A DNA stretch of 64,000 bases from Candidatus Bathyarchaeota archaeon (GCA_018652685.1 JABIBQ010000028.1:62001-126000), one strand, 5' to 3'. Shown: positions 26,007 through 34,359, numbered from the stretch's first letter. Numbers and translations are program-made. The notes: generated by a model from the letters alone, not told the origin.

Positions 26007-27023
26007 CTAACCAATGACGTCCTTGAAGACCCTCATGTGGTTGCCGCCGAGGATTTTCAGTACGTCCTCGTCGCTGTAACCCCTCTTCACTAACACCCTG
26101 GTGACGTTTGGTGTCTTGTCAACGGTCTCGATACCCTCCGGCGGGTTGCCGATGCCGTCGTAGTCAGAGCCCAGTCCAACATGATCGGGGCCAACCAGCT
26201 TCACTATGTGGTCGATGTGATCAACCATGTGCTCAACGGTCGCGCCGTCTCCTCCCTCCCGAACGAAGGATGGCGCGTAGTTCATGCCGAGGACCCCGCC
26301 GTGGTCCGAAATCGCCTTGATCATGTCGTCATCGCAGTTCCTGGCATGGTTACACACCGCCCTTGCGTTGCTGTGACTGGCGATGAACGGCCCCTTCATG
26401 ACATCTGCCACATCCCAGAACACGCTGTCAGCAAGGTGGCTCACGTCAAAGACCATTCCAAGCCTGTCCATCTCCTCAAGGCCCTGGACCCCTAGCTCAG
26501 TGAGCTTGCTCTCGCTCCTCTTTGCGCCTAAACCATCCGCGAAAGGCGTCCTGTAGTTCCACGCGAAGCTCAGCATCCTGACCCCGAGCCTGTAATAGAC
26601 TCTTAGTGCTCCTATCTCGCCCATCAACGGCTCCGCACCCTCTAGGCTCAGCAGTCCGCAAGTCTTCTCCGCCTTCTTCGCATCAACGATCTCGTCGTGG
26701 GTGGTGACCGCCACGATCCCGTCGTTTGCCTCGATCTCGGTGTAGAACTTGTCCACCATCAGCGTGGCCATCAACGGGGCTTCAGGCACGATTGCCCTCC
26801 TCCCCGTGTACACCGCGAATGTCTGGCATGTCACCCCTCCCTCCACCATCCTTGGAAGGTCCAGGTGACCGCTCTCGCCCCGTTCCCCCAGTTTCCTTGC
26901 CGGAGGTCGTCTATATGGCTGCTTGAGGAACTGCATCAGTGTATCGCAGTGGGTGTCAACTACTATGGCCTCCTTGTGAAGCCTCATTGCCCGCTCTTCT
27001 TGGGTCTTTGTTAGCTCGATCAT
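26007..27023 (-). CDS. membrane dipeptidase (peptidase M19)
   Basis: A 338-residue renal-dipeptidase-type metallopeptidase. Zinc ligands are visible in VVDTHCDTLMQFL, the bridging glutamate in LLSLEGAEPLMGEIG, histidines in SHSNARAVCNHARN, and the C-terminal HVGLGSDYDGIG. It hydrolyses dipeptides, including those with D-residues. There is no signal peptide, so it is cytoplasmic here. It shares a promoter gap of 115 bases with the divergent SMC operon. Confidence 0.92.
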   Translation of the reverse strand: MIELTKTQEERAMRLHKEAIVVDTHCDTLMQFLKQPYRRPPARKLGERGESGHLDLPRMVEGGVTCQTFAVYTGRRAIVPEAPLMATLMVDKFYTEIEANDGIVAVTTHDEIVDAKKAEKTCGLLSLEGAEPLMGEIGALRVYYRLGVRMLSFAWNYRTPFADGLGAKRSESKLTELGVQGLEEMDRLGMVFDVSHLADSVFWDVADVMKGPFIASHSNARAVCNHARNCDDDMIKAISDHGGVLGMNYAPSFVREGGDGATVEHMVDHIDHIVKLVGPDHVGLGSDYDGIGNPPEGIETVDKTPNVTRVLVKRGYSDEDVLKILGGNHMRVFKDVIG

Positions 27024-27138
27024 GGTGTTCAGAACATATTATCCGTTTTGAGGTTTTTACTGTTTTCCCGTTCCCGTTTTCTTTTGTTAAGGTTAATAAA
27101 TGAGTCTCATCTAAGTTGACTGAGTCCGAGGAAAACCG

Positions 27139-29193
27139 ATGCTGATCAAAGAGGTAATTCTAGAGAACTTCATGTCATACGAGTATGCCCGTATACCCCT
27201 TAGGGAAGGGGTGAACGTCGTATGCGGACCAAACGGCTCGGGCAAGAGCAGCCTCCTTCTAGGAATCTGCGTCGCCCTCGGGGACACATACACAGAGAGA
27301 TCAAAAAAATTAAGCGACCTCATCAGGTGGGGCGCTGATGTCGCCAGGGTAACTTTGACCCTTAACAACGGCAAAAAGGCAAACGGCTACAGGCCCGTCC
27401 CACAGTACAACATGGACGATATCACCCTCACGAGGACCCTCCGCACGGACGGCAAGTATGGTTTCCAGCTCAACCAGAGGAATGTCTCGAAGATCGAGGT
27501 AGTCAGCCTGCTCAAGACTTTCGGTTTCGACCCCAATAATATGCTCATCATCATGCACCAGGCCATGCCAACCAGGTTTGCCAACATCAACCCTAAGGAG
27601 AGGCTCAAGATACTGGAATCCGCAGTCGGGTATGAGACGTTCAGGGATGACGTCATCGAGGCCAAGAGCAAGCTAAGCGGAGTCCTCAGCGAGGAGCAGA
27701 GCCTTGGTAGCCTAATGAACCAGGCAAGGGAGACACTCAATTACTGGCGCGAGCAGAACGAGAGGCTTCAGGAAAAGAAACAACTCCAGACCAGGCAGGT
27801 CTTTCTCCAGCAGGAGATGGCATGGAGCCGCGTCGTAATGCTTGAGGCACAGGTCGAGAAGCTACTGGACCAATTCGGCGACACCGAGAAGGACTTGGCT
27901 GATGCCGAGGCCGAGATGGCCAGGAACACCCAGAACATCGTTGACTCAGAGTCATCTCTACGTGAGATGCGCACCCACAGGAACGACCTCATCGAGAAGA
28001 GGATCGCGTCAGAGAGGGCAATCGGCGTAAACGAGTACAGCATCAACGCTGCCAAGGAGCAGATTACCCAGCTTGACAGGATACTCAAGAACAGCCAGGA
28101 GCAGAGGCAGAGGTTCGAGTCAAGCTTCAAATCATTACTTTCACAGGTCCAGGGTAGCGATACCAAGCTGGACGATTACTTCAGCCTCTTCACCCAGATC
28201 GAGGAGACACAAGTCGAGTCATACGACAGCCTCAATACCGAGTTCGGATCACAGAAGATGGTCAACCAGACCAGCCTAGAGTCCTTCTCAAACCAGCTAT
28301 CAGCGGCAGAGGAGGAGAGCCTGCGCCTCATGAACGAGATGGAGGGCGTCCGCAGGGGTATCGAGCAGTCAAACGACAAGTACATCGATTCCAGGATCAG
28401 GCTGGCCCTCCTCAAGGACAGGAGGCAGAGGCTAAGCCGCAGGGTACAGCTACTACAGGGCGAGATTGACAGGGCAAACAGGGATCTGAAGGACTCAGAG
28501 GCAGAGGCACTCATCAGGGGCCCCAGGATCGAGACCGGTAGGACCGGCGACGACATACTCAACGAGATCAGGAAAACCCAGGGCATCCTCATGGGCATGG
28601 CAAACATCCCCGACGAGGCCGAGGAGATGTACGAATCCTACAACGAGACCTATAAGGAGATTCAGAAGCGCATCGAGGAGGTCAGGGCCAACAGGATCAG
28701 AATTCTACAGGAGATCGAGGAGCGCCAGAAGAGGTGGCGAGAGATGACCGAGACGATGCTTGACGAGGTCAACATCCGGTACAAGCAGCTTCTCAGGAAG
28801 CTCCAGGCCGTAGGCGAGGTCAGGCTCATCAACAACCATGACATCGAGGAGGCCGGGCTTGAGATGTACGTTGGCTTCAAGGGGGCGGCGACACAGAAGC
28901 TGGACCCCTACACCCATAGTGGAGGCGAGAGGAGCAGCAGTGTAATGGCGTTCCTGCTGGCACTGCAGCAGAACATACTGAGTCCATTCCGGGCAGTGGA
29001 CGAGTTCGACCTGCACATGGACCCCCAGAACAAGGAGGCCGTCAGTGATTTCATCGTCTCTACCATGGCGGGCACAAACGACCAGTATATCGCCATCACG
29101 CCTAGCCAGGTCACTTTCAAGGGAACGGATGTCCACATCATCATGATTCACAAGTCCGAGACGGTCTCGATACCGAGGCTAGTGGAGGCGTAA
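27139..29193 (+). CDS. compact SMC ATPase with Smc5/6-like head motifs
   Basis: A 684-residue SMC-superfamily protein, far shorter than canonical SMCs (about 1,100-1,200). Walker A is GPNGSGKS at residues 30-37; the ABC signature is SGGERS at about 594-599; Walker B is FRAVDEFDLHMDPQN, with D621-E622. This DEFD-x-x-MD form is that of Smc5/Smc6, not the LDExDxxLD of Smc1-4 or Rad50. The C-terminus (QYIAITPSQV...HIIMIHK) also follows Smc5/6. Residues about 160-560 are coiled coil with a short break near 335-380; I see no globular hinge and no CxxC hook. It is the first gene of a three-gene operon with a kleisin and a KITE-like protein; the next start is one base after its stop. Confidence 0.88.
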   Translation: MLIKEVILENFMSYEYARIPLREGVNVVCGPNGSGKSSLLLGICVALGDTYTERSKKLSDLIRWGADVARVTLTLNNGKKANGYRPVPQYNMDDITLTRTLRTDGKYGFQLNQRNVSKIEVVSLLKTFGFDPNNMLIIMHQAMPTRFANINPKERLKILESAVGYETFRDDVIEAKSKLSGVLSEEQSLGSLMNQARETLNYWREQNERLQEKKQLQTRQVFLQQEMAWSRVVMLEAQVEKLLDQFGDTEKDLADAEAEMARNTQNIVDSESSLREMRTHRNDLIEKRIASERAIGVNEYSINAAKEQITQLDRILKNSQEQRQRFESSFKSLLSQVQGSDTKLDDYFSLFTQIEETQVESYDSLNTEFGSQKMVNQTSLESFSNQLSAAEEESLRLMNEMEGVRRGIEQSNDKYIDSRIRLALLKDRRQRLSRRVQLLQGEIDRANRDLKDSEAEALIRGPRIETGRTGDDILNEIRKTQGILMGMANIPDEAEEMYESYNETYKEIQKRIEEVRANRIRILQEIEERQKRWREMTETMLDEVNIRYKQLLRKLQAVGEVRLINNHDIEEAGLEMYVGFKGAATQKLDPYTHSGGERSSSVMAFLLALQQNILSPFRAVDEFDLHMDPQNKEAVSDFIVSTMAGTNDQYIAITPSQVTFKGTDVHIIMIHKSETVSIPRLVEA

Positions 29194-29194
29194 T

Positions 29195-29968
29195 ATGTCA
29201 GAGCTTGAGAGCGTCATCAACCTGTGCCTGATGGTTCAGAGCGGCAAGATCGAGCCATTCGACATCGATTTTGATTACGTGATGAGTGTTATCAAGAAGA
29301 ACTATCCAAACCTCAAGAACGTCCAGGAGTTCTGCCTGGACGCACAGGCGCTCAAGGAGCTGAGCAACGTCCTTGAGCGGCAGAACCAGTGGATCGAGCA
29401 CCAGTCAACCACGTTGTACAAGGACCCGTTCATGTTGAGCCAGAGCCTCATGGGCATGGACATCGGGGCCATAGCGAACGCGTTCCTCCGTTCATGGCAT
29501 CCACTCATGGAGATGGAGCAGATAAGCACCAAGACCTTGGCGGGGAGCCTGAGCTACTGGGGCGGACTGATACCCTTCGATGAGAGGTGGCAGGACTGCC
29601 TAGTGGAGGAGCGAGAAACTGAGTACGCCAGCATGGACGAGGCGATAGAGCTGGGTTTCATACCCGGAGAGGGGTTCACGGAGGTCGTGGAGAACTTTTG
29701 GAAGGAGCTCGGTGAGCGCGTCGGTCCAGGAGGTATAATAGAATACTGGGAGTGGATAGGGGAGGAGACCTACGAGGCCACCGTATACAGGGCCTACTTA
29801 ACGGTCTTCATGGTGGGTTACGGCTACGCGAACGCCCACTGGGACCGACTCATGGAGGAGAACAAGATCATACACAACGTGGAGCCGCGGCCTGACCCGG
29901 GCCAGCAGAAGGTCAGCATACCGACGATGGTAGATTACGAGGAATGGAAACAATGGCAAAACGATTAA
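29195..29968 (+). CDS. ScpA-like kleisin partner of the compact SMC
   Basis: A 257-residue protein. Residues 7-29 (VINLCLMVQ then SGKIEPFDIDFDYV) match the N-terminal kleisin motif of archaeal ScpA (SGEIDPWDIDIVEV pattern), which binds the SMC neck. It continues with helices (LDAQALKELSNVLERQNQWI) where ScpA has its second conserved helix. The centre and C-terminus are not recognisable; a final winged helix for the SMC cap is expected from the family but not visible by eye. Its position between an SMC and a winged-helix protein supports the role. Confidence 0.62.
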   Translation: MSELESVINLCLMVQSGKIEPFDIDFDYVMSVIKKNYPNLKNVQEFCLDAQALKELSNVLERQNQWIEHQSTTLYKDPFMLSQSLMGMDIGAIANAFLRSWHPLMEMEQISTKTLAGSLSYWGGLIPFDERWQDCLVEERETEYASMDEAIELGFIPGEGFTEVVENFWKELGERVGPGGIIEYWEWIGEETYEATVYRAYLTVFMVGYGYANAHWDRLMEENKIIHNVEPRPDPGQQKVSIPTMVDYEEWKQWQND

Positions 29969-30531
29969 CCAAGACGGAGCAGGTATACCAGAGGAAGCTA
30001 AAGGACGCGGTCCACCTACTATTCTTCACACACCACAGGCTGCCCGGCGTGCGTGGTTGGGAGCTGCGCAAGGAGCTGGGTGCCGACTGGCAGAACATTA
30101 TCGAGGTTCTGGACAAGCAGCTCCAACCACTTGACCTAAAGGTTACCCGAGTCTTGGAAGAGCCAGACATCGTGGAGCCCACCAACGCCCAGTTACAGGA
30201 GGCGAGGTACTACATCATCATGAGGGGCACCGTTGACCAGAAGACCGCCAAGACCATCGGCTGGCGAATCGACGACATAGCGGGTCTGGCCGTATCCGTG
30301 GCCTATATCATCTCAAAGCAGGGCAAGGTCCCCCGCCAGGACGTGGAGCGGATACTGGAGGAGAAGCTGCCTGGATGGAGGGTCAAGCTCAACATCGACA
30401 GGTACGTCCGCCAGGGTTACCTGGGAGAGGACGACTCGGGTATCCTGTACCTCGACTGGAGGGCAAGGGCAGAAATTGATACAAAGAAGCTCGTTGATCT
30501 CGTGGTCAGTTTCGGAAAGAAAGCGGCCTAA
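29944..30531 (+). CDS. KITE/MAGE-like tandem winged-helix protein (ScpB/Nse3 role)
   Basis: A 195-residue protein with two winged-helix-like units. Unit one is about residues 10-85, unit two about 100-195. The second unit (RIDDIAGLAVSVAYIISKQGKVPRQ split by helices, then DRYVRQGYL and YLDWRARAEIDTKKLVDLV) follows the closing pattern of Nse3/MAGE proteins (short strand, W-G-x-R-A-x-x-E, helix). KITE proteins bind kleisins and DNA in SMC complexes. It overlaps the kleisin gene by 25 bases (16 if ATG 29953 is used), so the two are co-translated. Confidence 0.55.
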   Translation: METMAKRLTKTEQVYQRKLKDAVHLLFFTHHRLPGVRGWELRKELGADWQNIIEVLDKQLQPLDLKVTRVLEEPDIVEPTNAQLQEARYYIIMRGTVDQKTAKTIGWRIDDIAGLAVSVAYIISKQGKVPRQDVERILEEKLPGWRVKLNIDRYVRQGYLGEDDSGILYLDWRARAEIDTKKLVDLVVSFGKKAA

Positions 30532-30902
30532 TCGGAAGGCCCGTACCTATTTTTAGTGTACTCGTCGAACACGCCGGGGCATGCCTCCGACTCGAAGGGT
30601 CCCTGCCACCACTCGTAGAGTATGGCGTCCTCAAGAGGCACCAGAATGTGGGCCAAACCCTGGGGAGTCAAGTGTACCTCGTTCTCTGTCAAGGGATACT
30701 CGATAATCTTTCCGTCGATCTCCTTGACCACCATCGCCGACCCGCCCAGCAGCACTGTGTACTGGTCGTAGGGGTGGATGTGGTTGCCTCTGTATGCTCC
30801 CTTCTTTGTCTCAAGGAAGCTGCACCACTTCCCGTTGATATCAGCCGCGTAACCATTACCCACCTTGGGAGTTGAAGCCCAGTCCACTAATTTAAAACTC
30901 AT
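30528..30902 (-). CDS. cupin-domain protein
   Basis: A 124-residue single-domain cupin. Motif 1 is seen in GNHIHPYDQYTVLLGGSAMV (metal histidines in HIHP) and motif 2 around LTPQGLAHILVPLEDAI. The fold binds a metal and small ligands; enzyme or sugar-binding roles are both possible. ATG 30902 is the conserved start; ten more codons are open upstream. Its stop overlaps the end of the KITE-like gene by four bases in convergent orientation. Confidence 0.72.
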   Translation of the reverse strand: MSFKLVDWASTPKVGNGYAADINGKWCSFLETKKGAYRGNHIHPYDQYTVLLGGSAMVVKEIDGKIIEYPLTENEVHLTPQGLAHILVPLEDAILYEWWQGPFESEACPGVFDEYTKNRYGPSD

Positions 30903-30999
30903 TTCTATTAAACCGCCTTCGGGTAGTTGCATGAGTTTAAAGCAATTCCGATGAAGGGATCACCCGGAATTACCAAAAACAGGCAACTATTAATTGCGG

Positions 31000-31052
31000 A
31001 TGGATTGTCCCAATTATCAATACCCCTCGAGTCATTTCAGGGGACAATCCAT
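31000..31052. repeat. 12-base perfect inverted repeat with competing inner hairpin
   Basis: ATGGATTGTCCC (31000-31011) and GGGACAATCCAT (31041-31052) are exact reverse complements separated by 29 bases. Inside, CCCCT (31023-31027) can instead pair with AGGGG (31039-31043), so the two stems exclude one another. It sits between the divergent cupin and zinc-finger genes, just upstream of the TATA-like TTAATTTTTAAG at 31062-31073. Confidence 0.55.
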
Positions 31053-31116
31053 TTTTCAGGGATTAATTTTTAAGCCCTAATCCTATTCAATCCATTAGAT
31101 TCCCTCTGGTGAAACG

Positions 31117-31512
31117 ATGGCGCAAGATGATCCTAAAATGTTGGGCACAGTTAACGAGGTTGGCCTGAAGAGGGACGAACAGGAGTTCAGGAACTATAAC
31201 CTCACGGTCGGGATCAAGCTCAAGACAGGGAAGAAGCTGACCTACGCAGAGGGCGCGAAGCTCATCAAGCAGCTTAGGAAGAACCTCCTCGGCAAGAACA
31301 TTGAGCTGGAGGCCATCGCCGTGCCGTGCCCATTCTGCGGTAAGACCTACAACAGCGAGACGGGCATGAAGCAACATGTTAGGCGACAGCACGAGGGTGA
31401 GGAAGAACCACCCAAGAAGAAACGGGGCCGTATAAAAAAGGCAGCAGTCAAAAAGCCCACCAAGAAGTCGGCAAAGAAGCCGAGGAAAAAGTCTGCCTCC
31501 AAGAAAAAATAA
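31117..31512 (+). CDS. C2H2 zinc-finger protein with histone-H1-like lysine tail
   Basis: 131 residues in three parts: a beta-rich N-terminal segment (residues 8-65), a zinc finger PCPFCGKTYNSETGMKQHVRRQH (C-x2-C-x12-H-x4-H, about 70-92), and a tail of about 35 residues made almost wholly of Lys, Pro, Ala, Ser and Arg (repeats such as KKPTKKSAKKPRKKSA). Such a tail is like eukaryotic H1 or bacterial H1-like proteins and should bind DNA or RNA electrostatically. GGTGA lies five bases before the ATG. A nucleoid or RNA-associated function is inference. Confidence 0.6.
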   Translation: MAQDDPKMLGTVNEVGLKRDEQEFRNYNLTVGIKLKTGKKLTYAEGAKLIKQLRKNLLGKNIELEAIAVPCPFCGKTYNSETGMKQHVRRQHEGEEEPPKKKRGRIKKAAVKKPTKKSAKKPRKKSASKKK

Positions 31513-31559
31513 CGCGGGTCGGTTTATATTCAGCCAATAGGGGTATTTTCTGATTTAGT

Positions 31560-32756
31560 ATGGCTAAACCCAAGGTATATTTCGGCTCATTCAACCACGG
31601 CAGGATAGCCCGTGAGTTCTCCATGAGTGTAAAATTCGACGAGATATTGAACCAACTTGATTTCTCGACGATCAAGAAGAAGGACAAGGTCGCTATCAAG
31701 ATGCACCTCGGGTTCAAGGATGGATTCCAGACAGTACCCGTCTTCTTCATCAGGCGACTAGTGCAGAAGGTCAAGGAGACCGGGGCCTTCCCGTTCATCA
31801 CTGACAACCCCACCGCGGTCTACAACGCCGTTGACCGGGGCTACACCGCCGAGACATGCGGCTGCCCAATCATACCCATTGCAGGGCTCAAGGACAACTA
31901 CAAACACAGGGTCGAAGTCAACTACAAGACGGTTGACTTCCTGGACATGGCGGGCGTCATGAAGGACAGCGACGTGCTCATCGACGTATCACACGTCAAA
32001 GGACACGGGACAGCAGGATTCGGTGGCGCATTCAAGAACATCGCCCTGGGCGGTTACTGCGGTACAAGCAGATGGAGGAAGATCCACGGTGTCGAGAAGA
32101 GCGCTCCCTACTGGGACGCTGACAAGTGCTCACCAGAGCACGGCAAGAAGCTGGTTGAGTCATGTCCATATAAGGCAATGAAATACGACAGTGAGAAGCA
32201 TCACCTTGACCTTGGGTTCGGTAACTGTCACAACGGGAACTGCCTGGAATGTCTCAAGGTGGACGAGGGAGTAGGATGCCTCAGCATCCCAAAGGAGGGC
32301 TTCGCCCACTTCCAGGAGCTAATGGCTATCACATCAAAGAAGATTCTGGAGTGCTACGATGACGACAAGAAGTTTTTCCTCAATTTCATTATGGACGTCA
32401 CACCCCACTGCGACTGCCTAGGAATGGTGCAGCCACAGGTTGTTCCAGACATCGGCATAGTCGGCGGACGTGATATCGTGGCCGTGGAGGAGGCAAGTCT
32501 TGACCTGGTCAAGAGGGCGCGGTTCCTCAAAGACCAGTTGCCACCCTACCTCAAGCACGTCAGCGACGACGAGGCGTTACACCCGTTCCAGCGGATATGG
32601 GGCCCATACAAAGACCCATACCTCGTCAATGAGTACGGGGAGAAGTTGGGGCTGGGCGCACGTGACTACGAGCTGGTGGAGATATTGCCGGCGTCAGAGA
32701 CCAAGGACCTAGAGCCCGGGAAGCACAGCTTCGAGGACCAGGCAACCTTCTTTTAA
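31560..32756 (+). CDS. DUF362 domain iron-sulfur protein
   Basis: A 398-residue DUF362 protein with the family blocks VAIKMHLGFKDGFQTV, VLIDVSHVKGHGTAGFGGA and NIALGGYCGTSRWRKIHG. The central cysteines (CSPEHGKKLVESCPYKAM, CHNGNCLECLKVDEGVGC) are spaced irregularly compared with a normal two-cluster ferredoxin insert, but could bind at least one iron-sulfur cluster. Function of the family is not settled; oxidoreductase roles are inferred. It is 47 bases after the zinc-finger gene. Confidence 0.75.
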   Translation: MAKPKVYFGSFNHGRIAREFSMSVKFDEILNQLDFSTIKKKDKVAIKMHLGFKDGFQTVPVFFIRRLVQKVKETGAFPFITDNPTAVYNAVDRGYTAETCGCPIIPIAGLKDNYKHRVEVNYKTVDFLDMAGVMKDSDVLIDVSHVKGHGTAGFGGAFKNIALGGYCGTSRWRKIHGVEKSAPYWDADKCSPEHGKKLVESCPYKAMKYDSEKHHLDLGFGNCHNGNCLECLKVDEGVGCLSIPKEGFAHFQELMAITSKKILECYDDDKKFFLNFIMDVTPHCDCLGMVQPQVVPDIGIVGGRDIVAVEEASLDLVKRARFLKDQLPPYLKHVSDDEALHPFQRIWGPYKDPYLVNEYGEKLGLGARDYELVEILPASETKDLEPGKHSFEDQATFF

Positions 32757-32766
32757 TAATGAGAAA

Positions 32767-32841
32767 TGGAGCCTCGGGCGGGAGTCGAACCCGCGGCCAA
32801 CAGCTTACAAGGCTGCCGCTCTACCACTGAGCTACCAAGGC
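32767..32841 (-). tRNA. tRNA-Thr (anticodon TGT)
   Basis: Acceptor GCCTTGG pairs with CCGAGGC (one G-T), the T arm is GCGGGTTCGACTCCCGC, and the anticodon loop CTTGTAA carries TGT. Discriminator T is followed by encoded CCA (32767-32769). No intron. Confidence 0.95.
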
Positions 32842-32947
32842 ACGCACCATCTAAGACAGGGTCTTGCAGATAAATTTTTGTCTATTCTGGAAACAGAAAA
32901 CGATTCGTTTAACCGTGGACTTCCGTTTCTCATCCTGATTAGGGAAA

Positions 32948-33592
32948 ATGGTGTCAAAGGACGGTTCAGGGATGAAGATAGCTTACATACTTGTGGTTGC
33001 CAACCTGCTGATCAGCGTGGTGACTTACCCCATGCTGCCTGATAGGATCATCATGCACTGGGGAGCGGGTGGCGTCCCTGACGGGTACGGCTCAAAGCTG
33101 TCAGGGACGTTGCTGATGCAGCTCGTCCAGTTCTTCATGTTGGGGATCTACGTGGTGATCCCAAGGATTGACCCCCAGAAGAAGGTCACCATGTCCACCG
33201 GGTATTACAAGGACATCATGAACCTGATGCTGGCCTACTTCATGTTCTTCAACGTGCTTTTCATCACCCAGAACCTGGGCTACGACTACAACATGACCTC
33301 TGTTATGATGCCCGCGATCGGCGTGCTCCTGTTCTTCCTCGGGGACATACTTGGCAAGGCCGAGCCCAACTGGTTCGTCGGTATGCGGACCCCGTGGACA
33401 CTGAGCAACGATGATGTGTGGCGTTCAACCCACGAGAAAGCGGGGTTTCTCTTCAAGGTATGCGGGGGCATATCCGTGGCCGGGGTTCTGTTCCCCGTTT
33501 ACAGCATTTGGTTGCTGGTGGGCTCCATCACCGTGACTGCTTTCTACCTCGTTGTCTTCAGTTACACCGAGTTCAAGAGATTAGAGGGCTAG
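32948..33592 (+). CDS. SdpI-family membrane protein with DUF1648 segment
   Basis: A 214-residue membrane protein with about six helices. The segment MLPDRIIMHWGAGGVPDGYGSK is the DUF1648 signature, and GMRTPWTLSNDDVWRSTHEKAG is the SdpI signature. Bacterial SdpI gives immunity to the SdpC toxin and works with an ArsR regulator; archaeal copies are usually unlinked and of unknown role, as here. Start could be ATG 32948 or ATG 32972 (MKIAYILVV). Confidence 0.82.
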   Translation: MVSKDGSGMKIAYILVVANLLISVVTYPMLPDRIIMHWGAGGVPDGYGSKLSGTLLMQLVQFFMLGIYVVIPRIDPQKKVTMSTGYYKDIMNLMLAYFMFFNVLFITQNLGYDYNMTSVMMPAIGVLLFFLGDILGKAEPNWFVGMRTPWTLSNDDVWRSTHEKAGFLFKVCGGISVAGVLFPVYSIWLLVGSITVTAFYLVVFSYTEFKRLEG

Positions 33593-34359
33593 GGGTTCGC
33601 CCTGTTCAAGTCAAAACCCCTCTGCTTCAGCTGTTTCTTCATGGGCCCGGGGTCCGGGCTCCGCTGACCGATCTTTCGGCAGATATGCTCGGTCCAGCTG
33701 TAGGTGTCAAAGTCGTAGGTCTCCTCCCTCTCCACGGTGAGCTTGATCATGGCGTTCTTGCTGGAGTAGTAGTCCTGGGCCAGGTAGCCGTCGTCCATCA
33801 CCTTCATGGCCTCCCTGACCTGGTCGTCGGTGAAATGGGTGTACTTGTCCTCGAACAGCGTGTACCCCAGCGGGTACCTGGGCCTGCAAGGTGGCGCCTC
33901 ATCAGGGTAGCCCATTGTCAGCTGGACCATGGGGAAAACCCTCTCGGGAAGGGCATACTGCTCCGCGATCTTGTCCGCATAGCTGGGGGCGGCCCCGAGC
34001 AAGCAGCTGCCCAACCCTAGGCTCCTACCGGAGATGATCAGGTTCTGAGCCGCATACGATGCGTCCTGCACCGCCATCCAGATGGAGTTGAGGTCGTTGG
34101 TCCTCCGCTTCCAGCCCCTGACCTCCATTATGCGCTCGAACTTGTACATGTCAACGCATACCGTGAACAGCAGCGGTGCCTTGAACGCGTTCTTTGGCCT
34201 GTCCCTGCTCAGCAAAAAGCTGTACGACTGGGCCGCGAAGGGTGCCTGCTGGGCCGCACGCACAATGGTCTCTATCACCTCGTCCGTTGGGTCCTGGTCC
34301 GAGTACGCCCTGATTGACTTGTGGTCAAGCAGGCACTCGATAACCGAGTTTGATTTCAT
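33589..34359 (-). CDS. nitroreductase-family protein
   Basis: A 256-residue FMN-dependent nitroreductase-fold protein: HKSIRAYSDQDPTDEVIETIVRAAQQAPFAAQSYSF (start block with the R-S/R-x-Y/F motif), SYAAQNLIISGRSLGLGSCLLGA, and PMVQLTMGYPDEAPP. Relatives reduce nitro compounds, quinones or flavins with NAD(P)H, or take part in cofactor synthesis. Substrate cannot be told. Its stop overlaps that of the SdpI-like gene by four bases in convergent orientation. Confidence 0.85.
   Translation of the reverse strand: MKSNSVIECLLDHKSIRAYSDQDPTDEVIETIVRAAQQAPFAAQSYSFLLSRDRPKNAFKAPLLFTVCVDMYKFERIMEVRGWKRRTNDLNSIWMAVQDASYAAQNLIISGRSLGLGSCLLGAAPSYADKIAEQYALPERVFPMVQLTMGYPDEAPPCRPRYPLGYTLFEDKYTHFTDDQVREAMKVMDDGYLAQDYYSSKNAMIKLTVEREETYDFDTYSWTEHICRKIGQRSPDPGPMKKQLKQRGFDLNRANP

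Noticed and set aside
27139-30531. Wadjet-type defence locus as the identity of the SMC operon
   Set aside because: No Toprim nuclease (JetD) gene is adjacent, the gene order is SMC first, and the head motifs are Smc5/6-like; the surrounding genes are housekeeping rather than defence.
31000-31052. Miniature transposon (MITE) as explanation for the 12-base inverted repeat
   Set aside because: The whole element would be only 53 bases, and I found no second copy and no flanking direct duplication in the window.
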